From Rhodoglobus sp. (GTDB lineage: Bacteria; Actinomycetota; Actinomycetes; Actinomycetales; Microbacteriaceae), in assembly GCA_025463605.1 (NCBI GenBank), contig JAODAV010000029.1:1-48882 (forward strand): a stretch of DNA of 48,882 bases, in the 5' to 3' direction. A program made the position numbers and the translations under genes. Within the stretch, counting starts at the first letter, position 1. Every line of letters begins with the position of its first letter. The notes below the pieces were generated by a model. That model saw only the letters and a list, made by a program, of their open reading frames with translations. It was not told the DNA's origin and did no database searches. Below, one piece after another: positions 1 to 10,952 of the stretch.

Positions 1-10
1 CAACTGCTCT

Positions 11-38
11 AACCTACCACCAGGAGGGCTGCTGTCAA
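11..38 (-). promoter_or_regulatory. Probable strong promoter directed out of the window (candidate rRNA operon promoter)
   Basis: On the minus strand a perfect -35 hexamer TTGACA (38 to 33) is followed after 16 nt by TAGGTT (16 to 11), a reasonable -10 box. It points left, away from tyrS and in the same direction. A 16S rRNA operon just downstream of tyrS is common in this group, so this may be an rRNA promoter; the rRNA itself would lie outside the window, so that part is inference. Confidence 0.4.
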
Positions 39-211
39 TACGACAGGCCGCAGTCCGAAGACCGCGGATGCACTCTCCCGCTGGGTTTTTCATCCTATTC
101 CCGCTCGCACGCTGCTACAAGAGAAGCGACACTTACTGGTTGGATTTAGTCCCTCTTGAGGCCAGAACGCTCTGCGGCGGTTCCGAACCTTTGGGGTGAC
201 AAGGGATTACT

Positions 212-388
212 TTACGTGCACGCCGACTGCCCTGCAAATTGCGGCGCATCCCGGGCGTGTCGCGCCTCGAGCACTCGTGCTGCGAAGGCCGCCGCGGCCG
301 TCACGAGGAGGATTACGGCACCGCCGGCAGTGCCGCATCGCGAGAGGAAGGGCGCGAGGTCGCCGGCGCCGTAGGTTGCCGTTACCAC
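212..388 (-). CDS. Possible small single-pass membrane protein, 58 aa
   Basis: A GTG-started frame of 58 codons lies just downstream of tyrS and in the same reading frame after its stop. It is GC-rich at third positions like its neighbours. The middle is a hydrophobic stretch (GGAVILLVTAAAAFAARV) that could cross the membrane, followed by a charged tail containing LEARHARDA and ending in SACT. A weak purine-rich patch (GAGGG) lies about 13 nt before the GTG, so the start is doubtful. I do not recognise the family. It could be real or chance open frame in GC-rich DNA. Confidence 0.3.
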   Translation of the reverse strand: MVTATYGAGDLAPFLSRCGTAGGAVILLVTAAAAFAARVLEARHARDAPQFAGQSACT

Positions 389-418
389 GATTGCGGTATC
401 CCTCGGCGTGAACGGCAG

Positions 419-1723
419 TCAGATCAGGCGCACGCCCGCGAGCGTCTTCTTTCCGCGCCTGAGCACGGCGATACCGCCCGCCAGACCCGTTCCCTCGAAC
501 GTGGCGGACTCCTCGACCTTCGAATTGTTGACGTAGACCCCGCCCTGCGCGATCGCGCGCCGCGACTCCCCCAGGCTCGAGGTGAGTCCCGTCTCGACGA
601 GTGCCTCAGCGACCGTCGTCTGCGGCGAGACCGAGACGTGGGGCAGCTCGGCTATCGCCGACTCGAGAGTGGCCGCGTCGAGCCCGGCGAGATCCCCCTG
701 GCCGAAGAGCGCCTCGGCGGCCGCGATAGCCGCGACCGTCGCGGCCTCGCCGTGTACGAGGGTGGTCACATGCCACGCGAGCGAACGCTGCGCCTCGCGC
801 TTGAACGGCTCCGCCGCAACCGCGGCCTCGAGCCCCTCGATCTCGACTCGCGTCAGGAACGTGAAGATCTTGAGTCGCCCGACCACGTCGGCGTCGTCGG
901 TGTTGAGCCAGAACTGGTAGAACGCGTACGGGCTCGTCATCGCGGCATCCAGCCACACGGCGTTGCCCTCGCTCTTGCCGAACTTGGTGCCGTCGGAGTT
1001 GGTGATGAGCGGCGTGCCGATGGCGTGAACGGCCGCCCCCTCCGACTTGTGGATGAGGTCGACGCCGCTCGTGAGATTGCCCCACTGGTCGCTGCCGCCA
1101 GTCTGCAGCACGCAACCGTAGGTGCGGTAGAGCTCGCGGTAGTCCAGGCCCTGTAGCAGCTGATAGCTGAACTCGGTGTATGAGATGCCCGCGTCGCTGT
1201 TGAGGCGCGCGCTCACCGCATCCTTCTTGAGCATCGTGCCCACACGGAAGTACTTGCCCACGTCGCGAAGGAAGTCGATCGCGGTGAGCGGAGCCGTCCA
1301 GTCGAGGTTGTTGACGAGGCGCGCCGCGTTGTCGCCCTCGAAGCTCAGGAACTTCGAGACCTGCGCTTGCAGGTACCCGACCCACTCGGCAACCGTCGCG
1401 GCATCGTTGAGTGTGCGCTCCGCCGTGGGCCGCGGGTCCCCGATGAGACCGGTGGACCCGCCCACGAGCCCGAGCGGTTTGTGGCCAGCGAGCTGCAGGC
1501 GGCGCATGAGCAGCAGTTGCACGAGGTTGCCGAGGTGGAGGCTCGGTGCCGTGGGGTCGAACCCGCAGTAGTAGGTGACGGGGGGGCCGGCGAGAAGAGT
1601 CTTGAGCTGTTCCTCGTCGGTCGAGACGTGCACGAGCCCACGCCAGACGATCTCGTCCCAGATGTCGCTGAAGGACTCGTCATTGCGCTGGGAACCGAGA
1701 GCTTCGGATGCGGGGGCTGACAC
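419..1723 (-). CDS. tyrS: Tyrosine--tRNA ligase
   Basis: Charges tRNA-Tyr with tyrosine in the cytoplasm. The class I signatures are present: HLGN (HIGH box) near residues 63-66 inside DPTAPSLHLGN, and KFGKS (KMSKS loop) near residues 247-251. The C-terminus is an S4-type RNA-binding domain (SRRAIAQGGVYVNNSKV). Length 434 aa is typical. The start chosen is GTG at 1723 because a -10-like TACGGT (1736 to 1731) lies 7 nt before it, which fits a leaderless mRNA. An in-frame ATG at 1753 would add 10 residues and would overlap the start codon of the divergent gene; neither start has a clear Shine-Dalgarno. Function is certain, the start is not. Confidence 0.95.
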   Translation of the reverse strand: MSAPASEALGSQRNDESFSDIWDEIVWRGLVHVSTDEEQLKTLLAGPPVTYYCGFDPTAPSLHLGNLVQLLLMRRLQLAGHKPLGLVGGSTGLIGDPRPTAERTLNDAATVAEWVGYLQAQVSKFLSFEGDNAARLVNNLDWTAPLTAIDFLRDVGKYFRVGTMLKKDAVSARLNSDAGISYTEFSYQLLQGLDYRELYRTYGCVLQTGGSDQWGNLTSGVDLIHKSEGAAVHAIGTPLITNSDGTKFGKSEGNAVWLDAAMTSPYAFYQFWLNTDDADVVGRLKIFTFLTRVEIEGLEAAVAAEPFKREAQRSLAWHVTTLVHGEAATVAAIAAAEALFGQGDLAGLDAATLESAIAELPHVSVSPQTTVAEALVETGLTSSLGESRRAIAQGGVYVNNSKVEESATFEGTGLAGGIAVLRRGKKTLAGVRLI

Positions 1724-1751
1724 GACATCAACCGTAGCGGAGGATGAAACC

Positions 1752-2108
1752 ATGGTTCGTTCGACGTGGGCCGAACTCACCGCCGGCCTCTCCCCCGCCG
1801 ATCTCGAGCTGTACACGGCCTATCGCGACCGGTGCCGGACCCTGCCCGGTTGCGAGGAGCGCGTGCACCGCACGGAAGTGCAGTACGCGCTCCACCGCGT
1901 CTTCACCTCGGGCCATATGAAGAGCCACCGCCTCCAGCTCGCGGTCGACCTGCTTCGCGAGGCCGAGCATCCGCTGCTTCGACAGGCTTTTCACACCACG
2001 AAGAAAGTGATCACGCACCGCATCGACGTCACGTCGGTCGACGAACTCGAGACCGTCATGCCCCTCATTCGCGAAGCCCACGACGACGTGGGGCCGGGGA
2101 CCGCCTAG
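1752..2108 (+). CDS. DUF5655-type domain protein
   Basis: 118-residue soluble protein with no signal or membrane segment. The second half, with FHTTKKVITHRI and a VDELE...LIREAHDDVGPG end, matches my memory of DUF5655 proteins, which have no established function. The ATG at 1752 is preceded by GGAGGA with about 7 nt spacing, a good ribosome site. It diverges from tyrS and its start lies inside or against the tyrS 5' region. The 3' end overlaps the convergent VOC gene by 4 nt. Family assignment is from pattern memory and should be treated as likely rather than proven. Confidence 0.75.
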   Translation: MVRSTWAELTAGLSPADLELYTAYRDRCRTLPGCEERVHRTEVQYALHRVFTSGHMKSHRLQLAVDLLREAEHPLLRQAFHTTKKVITHRIDVTSVDELETVMPLIREAHDDVGPGTA

Positions 2109-2458
2109 CCCTGGCCGTTGCGCTCGTCGTAGAGGCCGACGATGTTGCCCTCACTGTCGGTGATGTACACCCAGCGGCCCATGTCGCTCAACGGCTGGAT
2201 CTCCCCGATCTGGGAGCCGCCGTTGGCCAGGACCTTGTCGAGCACATCTTCGAGCCGGTCGACGGTGAACACCACTGTGGGGTGAGGCGCGGCGCCGCGC
2301 TCGTGCAGGTCGCCGTTGATGCCTTTACCCTCGGGCTGGTTGAGCATGCCCATGCCGTCATCCCAAGGCTCGTAGTCGAACTCCAGGACGTTCTTGTAGA
2401 ACGCCTGAGCTCGATTGATGTCGTCAGCGGGGATCTCGAAGTGTTCAACGAATGCCAT
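2105..2458 (-). CDS. VOC family (glyoxalase/bleomycin-resistance fold) protein
   Basis: 117 aa, one VOC module length. It opens with FVEHFEIPADDINRAQAFY, the usual first beta-alpha unit in which a metal ligand (here H or E) sits near the start, and closes with GRWVYITDSEGNIVGLY, the last strand that carries a further ligand (E in DSEGN). Members act as metal-dependent lyases, dioxygenases or drug-binding proteins; the substrate cannot be read here. Its ATG follows directly on the TGA of the upstream DUF817 gene (TGAATG), so the two are probably co-translated. Confidence 0.88.
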   Translation of the reverse strand: MAFVEHFEIPADDINRAQAFYKNVLEFDYEPWDDGMGMLNQPEGKGINGDLHERGAAPHPTVVFTVDRLEDVLDKVLANGGSQIGEIQPLSDMGRWVYITDSEGNIVGLYDERNGQG

Positions 2459-3367
2459 TCAGCTAGCCTCGCGGTCACCACCGACACGGTCAAGGGCTGC
2501 GGGCGGCCGGGGCGGGTAGACCCACGCGACGAGCACCACCGAGATGATCATGAGCAGGAACCACGAACCGAGCTTCGCGATCGACACGAGCTGCCAGCCG
2601 TCCTCCTGGTTCGGATAGATCCAGGCGTTGGCCCACGTCGCGAGGTTCTCGGCGATCCAGATGAAGAGGGCGACGAGCAGGAAGGCCAGGAGCACGGGCA
2701 TGCGCAACCGCAGGCGGAAGATGCGCACGTGCATCCAGCACTGTCCGTACACGGCGATCACGGCAACGATGAGCACCCACCGCGCGTCGGTGATGTAGTG
2801 GTGCGTGAAGAAGTTGACGTAGATGAGCACGGCGATGATCGCGGTGAGCCAGCGGCGCGGATACCGTTCGAACCGCAGGTCGAAGAGTCGGTACACGCGC
2901 ACCATGTACGAGCCGACGGCCGCGTACATGAAGCCCGAGTAGAGCGGCACCGCTCCGATGTGCAGGATGCCCCCGCCCTCGTAGCTCCACGAGCCGACGT
3001 CGGTCTTGAAGAGTTCCATGCCGGTGCCCACGAGGTGGAACAGGATGATGACACGCAACTCCCGCAGCGTCTCGAGCCGGAAGGCGACCATGAGCACTTG
3101 GATGACGACGGCCGCGATGACGAGGAAGTCGTTGCGCGCGAGGGCCGCATCGTCGGGATACCAGAGCCGGGTGGCGATGAGCACCGCGAGCATGGCGGCG
3201 CCGAAGACGCTCGCCCACGCCTGCTTGAGGGTGAAGACGAGGAACTCCACGAGCCTTGATCGCGGCCCTCGTGCGGGAGCTCCGTCGAGCCTGCGGTGTG
3301 CCCAGTCGTCGATGCGCTGCTCGACGGGAGTGAACCTCGCTCTCGGAGGTGGGGCATCGGCGGGCAT
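2459..3367 (-). CDS. DUF817 family integral membrane protein
   Basis: 302 aa with about eight hydrophobic helices. Recognisable DUF817 blocks are FLVFTLKQAWASVFGAA, FLVIAAVVIQ, a GTGMELFKTDVGSW stretch followed by HIGAVPLYSGFMYAAVGSYM, and the W/N-rich end ENLATWANAWIYPNQ. The conserved polar residues within the membrane (E and K in MELFKT, H-H in FFTHHY) suggest a transport or enzymatic role, but no function is established for the family. It is the first gene of a two-gene unit with the VOC protein. The upstream 133 bp to the next gene hold the repeat-rich operator region of the divergent SatD-like gene, so the two promoters may be co-regulated. Confidence 0.85.
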   Translation of the reverse strand: MPADAPPPRARFTPVEQRIDDWAHRRLDGAPARGPRSRLVEFLVFTLKQAWASVFGAAMLAVLIATRLWYPDDAALARNDFLVIAAVVIQVLMVAFRLETLRELRVIILFHLVGTGMELFKTDVGSWSYEGGGILHIGAVPLYSGFMYAAVGSYMVRVYRLFDLRFERYPRRWLTAIIAVLIYVNFFTHHYITDARWVLIVAVIAVYGQCWMHVRIFRLRLRMPVLLAFLLVALFIWIAENLATWANAWIYPNQEDGWQLVSIAKLGSWFLLMIISVVLVAWVYPPRPPAALDRVGGDREAS

Positions 3368-3414
3368 GCCGACCAGTATTCCGTGACTCGGCTGGGATTG
3401 ACCCGGTACTCTCT

Positions 3415-3491
3415 AATCAGGGTTGCATCCTTGATTTTACCGAATCAAGGCAATAGGCTTGATTTTAAGAAAACAAGTCCACATCCTTGAT
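3415..3491 (+). promoter_or_regulatory. Promoter/operator array before the SatD-like gene
   Basis: CCTTGATT (3429-3436) and AATCAAGG (3443-3450) form a perfect 8-bp inverted repeat with a 6-bp spacer. A second, imperfect copy is CTTGATTTT (3458-3466) with AAAACAAG (3470-3477), and single half-sites lie at 3415-3422 (AATCAGGG) and 3483-3491 (ATCCTTGAT). TTGATT (3431-3436) is followed after exactly 17 nt by TAGGCT (3454-3459), a good sigma-A-type promoter. The first inverted repeat covers the -35 box and the second lies on the start site, as expected for a repressor operator. The HTH protein encoded just downstream is the obvious candidate regulator, by inference. Confidence 0.65.
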
Positions 3492-3500
3492 GGAGGTCGC

Positions 3501-4103
3501 ATGTTCGTCATCACAGCCGACCAGGTCAACAGTCGTGAAAGCGAGGATGCCGTCGCGGAGACCATCGCAGCGCTCAACTCGGCGATCGGCGAGGGCCTCA
3601 CCCTTCCCCCCGATCGCAGCGCGGGAGACGAGGTGCAACTGCTCACCGCCGACGGCAGCACGGCGCTCGACGCGATCCTGCGGCTGACGCGAACGCGAGG
3701 CTGGAGCGTGGGTCTGGGGATCGGCGACGTTCGGCGCCCGCTCGGCGCGAGCATCCGGGAATCCACCGGGCCGGCATTCGTCGCTGCGCGCGCCGCCGTC
3801 GAGCGCGCCAAGAACAAGTCGACGAGGTTCGCGCTCGAGCGCGATGCCGACGGTGTCGAGGTCAAGGATGCAGAGGCGTTCATCGACCTGCTCCTGCTGC
3901 TGCGGGGTCGCCGCACCGAGGAAGGCTGGCAGCTCTACGACCTGAGGATGAGCGGGCTGACCCAGGCTGACGCGGCCAAGCGATTGGGTATTTCGCCCCA
4001 GGCGGCGAGCGATCGCGCCCAAGCGGCCGAACTCAAGGCAGAATTCGCGGTGACGGAGGGGCTGGCTAGGCTCCTGCACAGGATCGGAACGGAGGACTCA
4101 TGA
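3501..4103 (+). CDS. SatD-like protein with C-terminal helix-turn-helix
   Basis: 200 aa. The N-terminal two thirds (FVITADQVNSRES..., AGDEVQLL..., WSVGLGIGDVRRPLGASIRE) read like the SatD family, a fold that resembles nucleotide-cyclase palm domains. The C-terminal part ([26 protein letters not shown]) is a clear HTH of the sigma-region-4/MarR sort, so DNA binding is likely. The start at 3501 is supported by TGGAGG 4 nt upstream; the longer frame from 3459 would begin inside the promoter. Its stop overlaps the start of the next gene (ATGA), so both are translated as a unit. Autoregulation through the repeats upstream is inferred. No enzymatic activity is established. Confidence 0.65.
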   Translation: MFVITADQVNSRESEDAVAETIAALNSAIGEGLTLPPDRSAGDEVQLLTADGSTALDAILRLTRTRGWSVGLGIGDVRRPLGASIRESTGPAFVAARAAVERAKNKSTRFALERDADGVEVKDAEAFIDLLLLLRGRRTEEGWQLYDLRMSGLTQADAAKRLGISPQAASDRAQAAELKAEFAVTEGLARLLHRIGTEDS

Positions 4104-4663
4104 TCACGATCATCTCGATCGTCGTCGTCGCCGTCGCGCTCATTCTCACCGCGGTCGCGAGCGGCCGCTCGCGCCATTGGCTTGTAGCGCCTGCGGCGGT
4201 GGTCGTGCTCCTCGCCATCCTCCTGCTCGCTCTCGCGCCGTTCCCGCTTGCCGACGATCGCGTCGCGTCCGTCGTGCTCGCGATCGGATTCGGCGCCATC
4301 GGTGTGCTGGGAGGCAGCCCCGTCGTGGCACTCGTACTGCGCTTCGCCCAGGGCAACGTCGAACTCGGCGACCACGGCGGCATCGTCGTCGCAGATCCAG
4401 AGGCTCCCGCGCCGCGGAATGCCGCGGCGCCCCGGCGGGAGATCCTGCGGGGCGGAGCGACGATCGGCTACCTCGAGCGCGCCGCTCTCATCGGTGCCAT
4501 TGCGGCGGGCCAGGCCAGTGCCGTTGCCGTGATCGTCGCTATCAAGGGGCTCGGCCGTTTCTCGGAACTGGATGACAGCGAAGCGCGCGAGCGGTTCATC
4601 ATCGGCACCCTCACGAGCCTCATCTGGGCCGGCGCGTGCGCGGCGGCCGCAGTCCTCGTCTAG
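4100..4663 (+). CDS. Membrane protein paired with the SatD-like gene
   Basis: 187 aa with about five hydrophobic segments: near the N-terminus (ITIISIVVVAVALILTAV), VAPAAVVVLLAILLLALA, ASVVLAIGFGAIGVLGGSPVV, then a cytoplasm-sized loop with an acidic/proline-rich stretch (LGDHGGIVVADPEAPAP), then ALIGAIAAGQASAVAVIVAI and SLIWAGACAAAAVLV at the C-terminus. The loop is followed by GYLERAALIGAI, with charged residues next to the membrane. It overlaps the preceding gene by 4 nt. I do not recognise a named family; membrane partners of SatD-like proteins are known from streptococcal sat operons, which makes a functional pair plausible. It converges on the glycosylase gene with a 4-nt overlap. Confidence 0.7.
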   Translation: MITIISIVVVAVALILTAVASGRSRHWLVAPAAVVVLLAILLLALAPFPLADDRVASVVLAIGFGAIGVLGGSPVVALVLRFAQGNVELGDHGGIVVADPEAPAPRNAAAPRREILRGGATIGYLERAALIGAIAAGQASAVAVIVAIKGLGRFSELDDSEARERFIIGTLTSLIWAGACAAAAVLV

Positions 4664-5255
4664 GAGCGCTTCTTCGGAACGTGCCGCTTGTAGGGCGACA
4701 CCGTGCGGTCACCCGGAATCCAGAAACGCCACGGGTAGTCGCCGCCGTCTCCCCCAGGGCCCGAGACGCCGGTGCGTGCACCGGTCTCGAACGTCGACGG
4801 CACCGCGGGCAACTCGAGCCGCACGCGCCCCGTCTCGAGGTCGGTGCCCCCGTCGCCGAGAGTGATCCCGAGCGCAACGCACAGCCGCGCGGGTCCGCGC
4901 GCGAGGTCGGCGTCCGAACGGCTGCTGGTCCGCCGGGACCGGGCGATCTCGATCCCGTCGACCACCTCCCCGGCCCGTAGCAGCACCGCCGACGCCATGC
5001 CCTCGGGCGAGCACACGACGTTCGCGCACACGTGCATCCCGTACGTGAAGTATGTGTAGAGGTGGCCGGGCGGCCCGTACATGACGGCGTTGCGACGACC
5101 GGGACCGCGGAACGCGTGCGAACCGGGATCGACCTCGCCGAGGTAAGCCTCGACCTCGGTGAGCCGCACCGTCACGCCGCCCGCCGACACGAGCGCTCCG
5201 AGCAGCAGCGGGGCGACGTGCGTCGACGGCCCCTCGAGCACCTCGCGGTCGAACA

Positions 5256-5256
<1 letters not shown>
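4660..5256 (-). CDS. mpg: DNA-3-methyladenine glycosylase (AAG/MPG family)
   Basis: 198 aa. Removes alkylated or deaminated purines from DNA in base-excision repair. The AAG fold is recognised from VRLTEVEAYLGEVDPGSHAFRG (the E is the expected catalytic acid), RNAVMYGPPGHLYTYFTYGMHVCANVVC (with the intercalating/pocket aromatic residues), RAGEVVDG and ARGPARLCVALGI. The GTG start at 5256 shares one base with the stop of the upstream 47-aa membrane peptide (TAGTG), so translation is coupled to the end of the arginine operon. An ATG further upstream at 5370 would run through that peptide gene in another frame and is rejected. Confidence 0.92.
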
Positions 5257-7969
<2,713 letters not shown>

Positions 7970-8893
7970 CTAGGCCTGCTCGAGCAGCCACACGAGCAGC
8001 GCCTTCTGGGCGTGGAGGCGGTTCTCCGCCTCATCCCAGATGACGCTCTGCGGTCCGTCGATGACCTCGGACGCGACCTCATAGCCGCGGTCGGCGGGCA
8101 GGCAGTGAAGGAAGATCGCGTCGGGTTTGGCGAGCGCCATCATGTCGGCGTCGACCTTGTAGCCGCCGAGGGCTGCGACGCGTTCGGCCTTCTCCTCCTC
8201 CTTGCCCATCGAGACCCACGTGTCGGTGACGACGACGTCTGCGCCGGCCATCGCCTCGACCGCATCGGTGTAGATGGTGATCGAGCCGCCGGTCTGCACG
8301 GCGATGGCATCGGCATCCGCGACCACCCGCTCGTCGGGCGAGTAGTCGGCCGGGCACGCGACCCGCACGTGCATGCCCGCGGTCGCCCCCGCGAGGAGAT
8401 AGGAGTGCACCATGTTGTCGGCGCCGTCCCCGAGGAACGTGACGGTGAGCCCGGCGAGCCGGCCTTTGTGCTCCCGGATCGTCAGCAGGTCGGCGAGCAG
8501 CTGGCACGGATGGAACTCGTCGCTCAGCGCGTTGATCACCGGCACCGTCGTGCCCGACGCCATCTCGACGAGACCCGCCTGCCCGTAGGTGCGCCACACG
8601 ATGGCGGCGACCTGCCGCTCGAGCACGCGTGCGGTGTCGGAGGGGCTCTCCTTGCCGCCGAGCTGGCTGTTCGCCGTGGAGATGATGAGCGGCACTCCCC
8701 CGAGGTCGGCGATGCCCACCGCGAACGAGACGCGCGTGCGCGTCGAGGACTTGTCGAAGATGACTGCCACCGTCTGCGGGCCCGCGAGCGGCTTGTGCCC
8801 CCAGCGGTCGGCCTTGATTCGCTCCGCGAGATCGAGAATCGCGGTCTGCTCCTCCTGGGTCAGGTCATCGTCGCGCAGGAAGTGCCGGGTCAT
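7970..8893 (-). CDS. argF: Ornithine carbamoyltransferase
   Basis: 307 aa. Makes citrulline from ornithine and carbamoyl phosphate. Carbamoyl-phosphate binding STRTR is at residues 50-54 (FDKSSTRTRVSF). FHPCQLLADLLTI and the ornithine-binding loop HCLPADRGYEV near the end identify OTCase rather than aspartate carbamoyltransferase. The ATG overlaps the argD stop by 4 nt (ATGA). It is a biosynthetic copy by context. Confidence 0.96.
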   Translation of the reverse strand: MTRHFLRDDDLTQEEQTAILDLAERIKADRWGHKPLAGPQTVAVIFDKSSTRTRVSFAVGIADLGGVPLIISTANSQLGGKESPSDTARVLERQVAAIVWRTYGQAGLVEMASGTTVPVINALSDEFHPCQLLADLLTIREHKGRLAGLTVTFLGDGADNMVHSYLLAGATAGMHVRVACPADYSPDERVVADADAIAVQTGGSITIYTDAVEAMAGADVVVTDTWVSMGKEEEKAERVAALGGYKVDADMMALAKPDAIFLHCLPADRGYEVASEVIDGPQSVIWDEAENRLHAQKALLVWLLEQA

Positions 8894-10080
8894 TCTGGTC
8901 CTTTCGCAGCGACGGCCTCGAGAGCCGTCGTGAACTTCTCGGTGAACTCCGCAATCTCGGTGTCCCCGATGATCAAAGGGGGTGCGATACGGATGCTCGT
9001 GTCGTTGGGCGCGTTGACGATGAGTCCCGCCGCCATCGCCGCACTCGTCACCGCCGGGGCGAGAGCGCCGCTCAGCCCGACGCCGATGAGCAGGCCCGCC
9101 CCCCGCACCTCTTCGACGAGCGGCAACCCGGCGAGGATGCGCCGCAGTTCGTCGCCGCGACGCCTCGCGTTCTCGACGAGCCCCGCGCGCTCGATCTCGC
9201 CGAGCACGGCGTTCGCGGCTGCGGTCGCGAGTGGATTGCCTCCGAAGGTGCTGCCGTGCTGGCCCGCAGTGAGCAAGTCGGCCGCCGCGCCATAGGCGAT
9301 GAGCGCACCGATGGGAACACCGCCCCCGATTCCCTTGGCGAGCGCGATCGCGTCGGGAACGATCCCGTGCTGCTGGAACGCGAACCACGACCCGGTGCGA
9401 CCCGCTCCCGTCTGGATCTCGTCGATGATCAGCAGAGTTCCGTGGCGCGACGTGAGTTCGCGCGCCGCAGCAAGGTATCCGGCGGGCAGGTCGACGACGC
9501 CGGCTTCGCCCTTGATCGGCTCGACGACAAGAGCGGCGACGTCCGAGCCGAGCGCGGCCTCGAGCGCTTCGACCGTCGAGTCGATGTGCTCGACATTGGG
9601 CAGCAAAGGTTCGAATGGCTCGCGAAGCGCGGGCTTTCCCGTGAGGGAGAGCGAGCCCATCGTGCGCCCGTGGAACGAGTCTTGGAGTGCGAGGATGCGC
9701 GGCCGCCCGGTGCGGCGTGCGAGCTTGATCGCCGCCTCGATCGCCTCGGCACCCGAGTTGCCGAAGAACACGCGGTCGCCCCCGCTCAGCCGCAGGAGGC
9801 GCTCCGCCAACTCGAGCTGCGGCGGGGTCGCGAAGTAATTGGAGACGTGCGCGAGGGTCGCGATCTGGCGGCTCACGGCATCCACGAGCACCGGGTGCGC
9901 GTGCCCGAGGGCGTTCACGGCGATGCCCGCGAGAAAGTCGAGGTACTTCGTGCCCTCCGAGTCCCAGACGTAGCAGCCTTCCCCTCGCACGAGCTCCGCG
10001 AGCGGCAACGCGGCCGACTTCATGATGCGCGTCGAGTATTCGTCTTGCCAGGCTTGCGCTGAGCTTGTCGAATGGGTCAT
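8890..10080 (-). CDS. argD: Acetylornithine aminotransferase
   Basis: 396 aa class III PLP aminotransferase. Converts N-acetylglutamate semialdehyde to N-acetylornithine. Visible features: [25 protein letters not shown] near the N-terminus, [15 protein letters not shown] (cofactor phosphate region), [15 protein letters not shown] and the PLP lysine in [15 protein letters not shown]. The first 20 residues ([20 protein letters not shown]) are typical for the family. It overlaps argB and argF by 4 nt each, so it lies in the middle of a coupled operon. Confidence 0.96.
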   Translation of the reverse strand: MTHSTSSAQAWQDEYSTRIMKSAALPLAELVRGEGCYVWDSEGTKYLDFLAGIAVNALGHAHPVLVDAVSRQIATLAHVSNYFATPPQLELAERLLRLSGGDRVFFGNSGAEAIEAAIKLARRTGRPRILALQDSFHGRTMGSLSLTGKPALREPFEPLLPNVEHIDSTVEALEAALGSDVAALVVEPIKGEAGVVDLPAGYLAAARELTSRHGTLLIIDEIQTGAGRTGSWFAFQQHGIVPDAIALAKGIGGGVPIGALIAYGAAADLLTAGQHGSTFGGNPLATAAANAVLGEIERAGLVENARRRGDELRRILAGLPLVEEVRGAGLLIGVGLSGALAPAVTSAAMAAGLIVNAPNDTSIRIAPPLIIGDTEIAEFTEKFTTALEAVAAKGPE

Positions 10081-10952
10081 GCCGGTACAACCTCCGTGCC
10101 GATGCCGCTCTGCGTGAACACCTCAAGCAGGATCGAATGCTTCTCGCGACCATCAATGATCGCAGCCTTGGCTACCCCGCCGGCGACGGCCTCGAGGCAC
10201 GCTGCCATCTTGGGGATCATTCCCGATTCGAGGCTCGGGAGCAGCGCCTTGAGCTCCGCCGTCGTGATGACAGAGACGAGCGAATCGCGATTGGGCCAGT
10301 CGCTGTACAGGCCCGCGACATCCGTGAGAATCACGAGCTTCGCCGCACCGAGCGCCACCGCGAGGGATGCCGCCGCTGAGTCCGCGTTGACGTTGAGCAG
10401 GCTCGCGGGCCCGTTCGCCACCGTCGAGATGACCGGGATGTGGCCCTCGTCGAGCGCGGCGAGCACGCTCGCGGGGTCGACCGAGGTCACATCCCCCACC
10501 AGTCCGAGATCGACGAGCTCGCCGTCGACCATCGCGCCGCGCGGCTCTCCCGTGAACAGTCCGTGCTCATCGCCCGAGATTCCCCGACCGAGGTCGCCAT
10601 GCTCGTTGATGAGGGCGACGAGCTCCCCACCGACCTGCTCCGCGAGCACTTGCCGCACGACGCCAATCGACTCCGCGGTCGTCACGCGATAGCCGCCCCT
10701 GAATTCGCTGGGGATGCCACGGCGTGTGAGCTCGGCCGTGATCTGCGGCCCGCCGCCGTGCACAACCACGGGTTTGACTCCGGCGTATCGCAAGTACACC
10801 ATGTCCTCCGCGAAGGCGCGCTTGAGCTCGACATCGATCATGGCGTTGCCGCCGAATTTGACCACGATGATCTCGTCGTGGAATCGCTTGAGCCACGGAA
10901 GGGCTTCGATGAGTACGGCTGCTTTGGCCGCCGCCTGGTCTTGGCTGACCAT
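10077..10952 (-). CDS. argB: Acetylglutamate kinase
   Basis: 291 aa amino-acid kinase. Phosphorylates N-acetylglutamate with ATP, usually the step inhibited by arginine. Motifs: [11 protein letters not shown] (nucleotide-binding lysine and glycines), [10 protein letters not shown] (substrate loop), ILTDVAGLY (the family aspartate) and [13 protein letters not shown] near the C-terminus, a part of the arginine-sensing region in arginine-sensitive enzymes. The N-terminal extension before the kinase fold (about 25 residues, [14 protein letters not shown]) is the helix seen in hexameric arginine-inhibited enzymes, so feedback control is likely by inference. Confidence 0.96.
   Translation of the reverse strand: MVSQDQAAAKAAVLIEALPWLKRFHDEIIVVKFGGNAMIDVELKRAFAEDMVYLRYAGVKPVVVHGGGPQITAELTRRGIPSEFRGGYRVTTAESIGVVRQVLAEQVGGELVALINEHGDLGRGISGDEHGLFTGEPRGAMVDGELVDLGLVGDVTSVDPASVLAALDEGHIPVISTVANGPASLLNVNADSAAASLAVALGAAKLVILTDVAGLYSDWPNRDSLVSVITTAELKALLPSLESGMIPKMAACLEAVAGGVAKAAIIDGREKHSILLEVFTQSGIGTEVVPA

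Noticed and set aside
239..1156. 305-codon rightward frame over tyrS
   Set aside because: Antisense to the clear tyrS; charged low-complexity composition, no motif.
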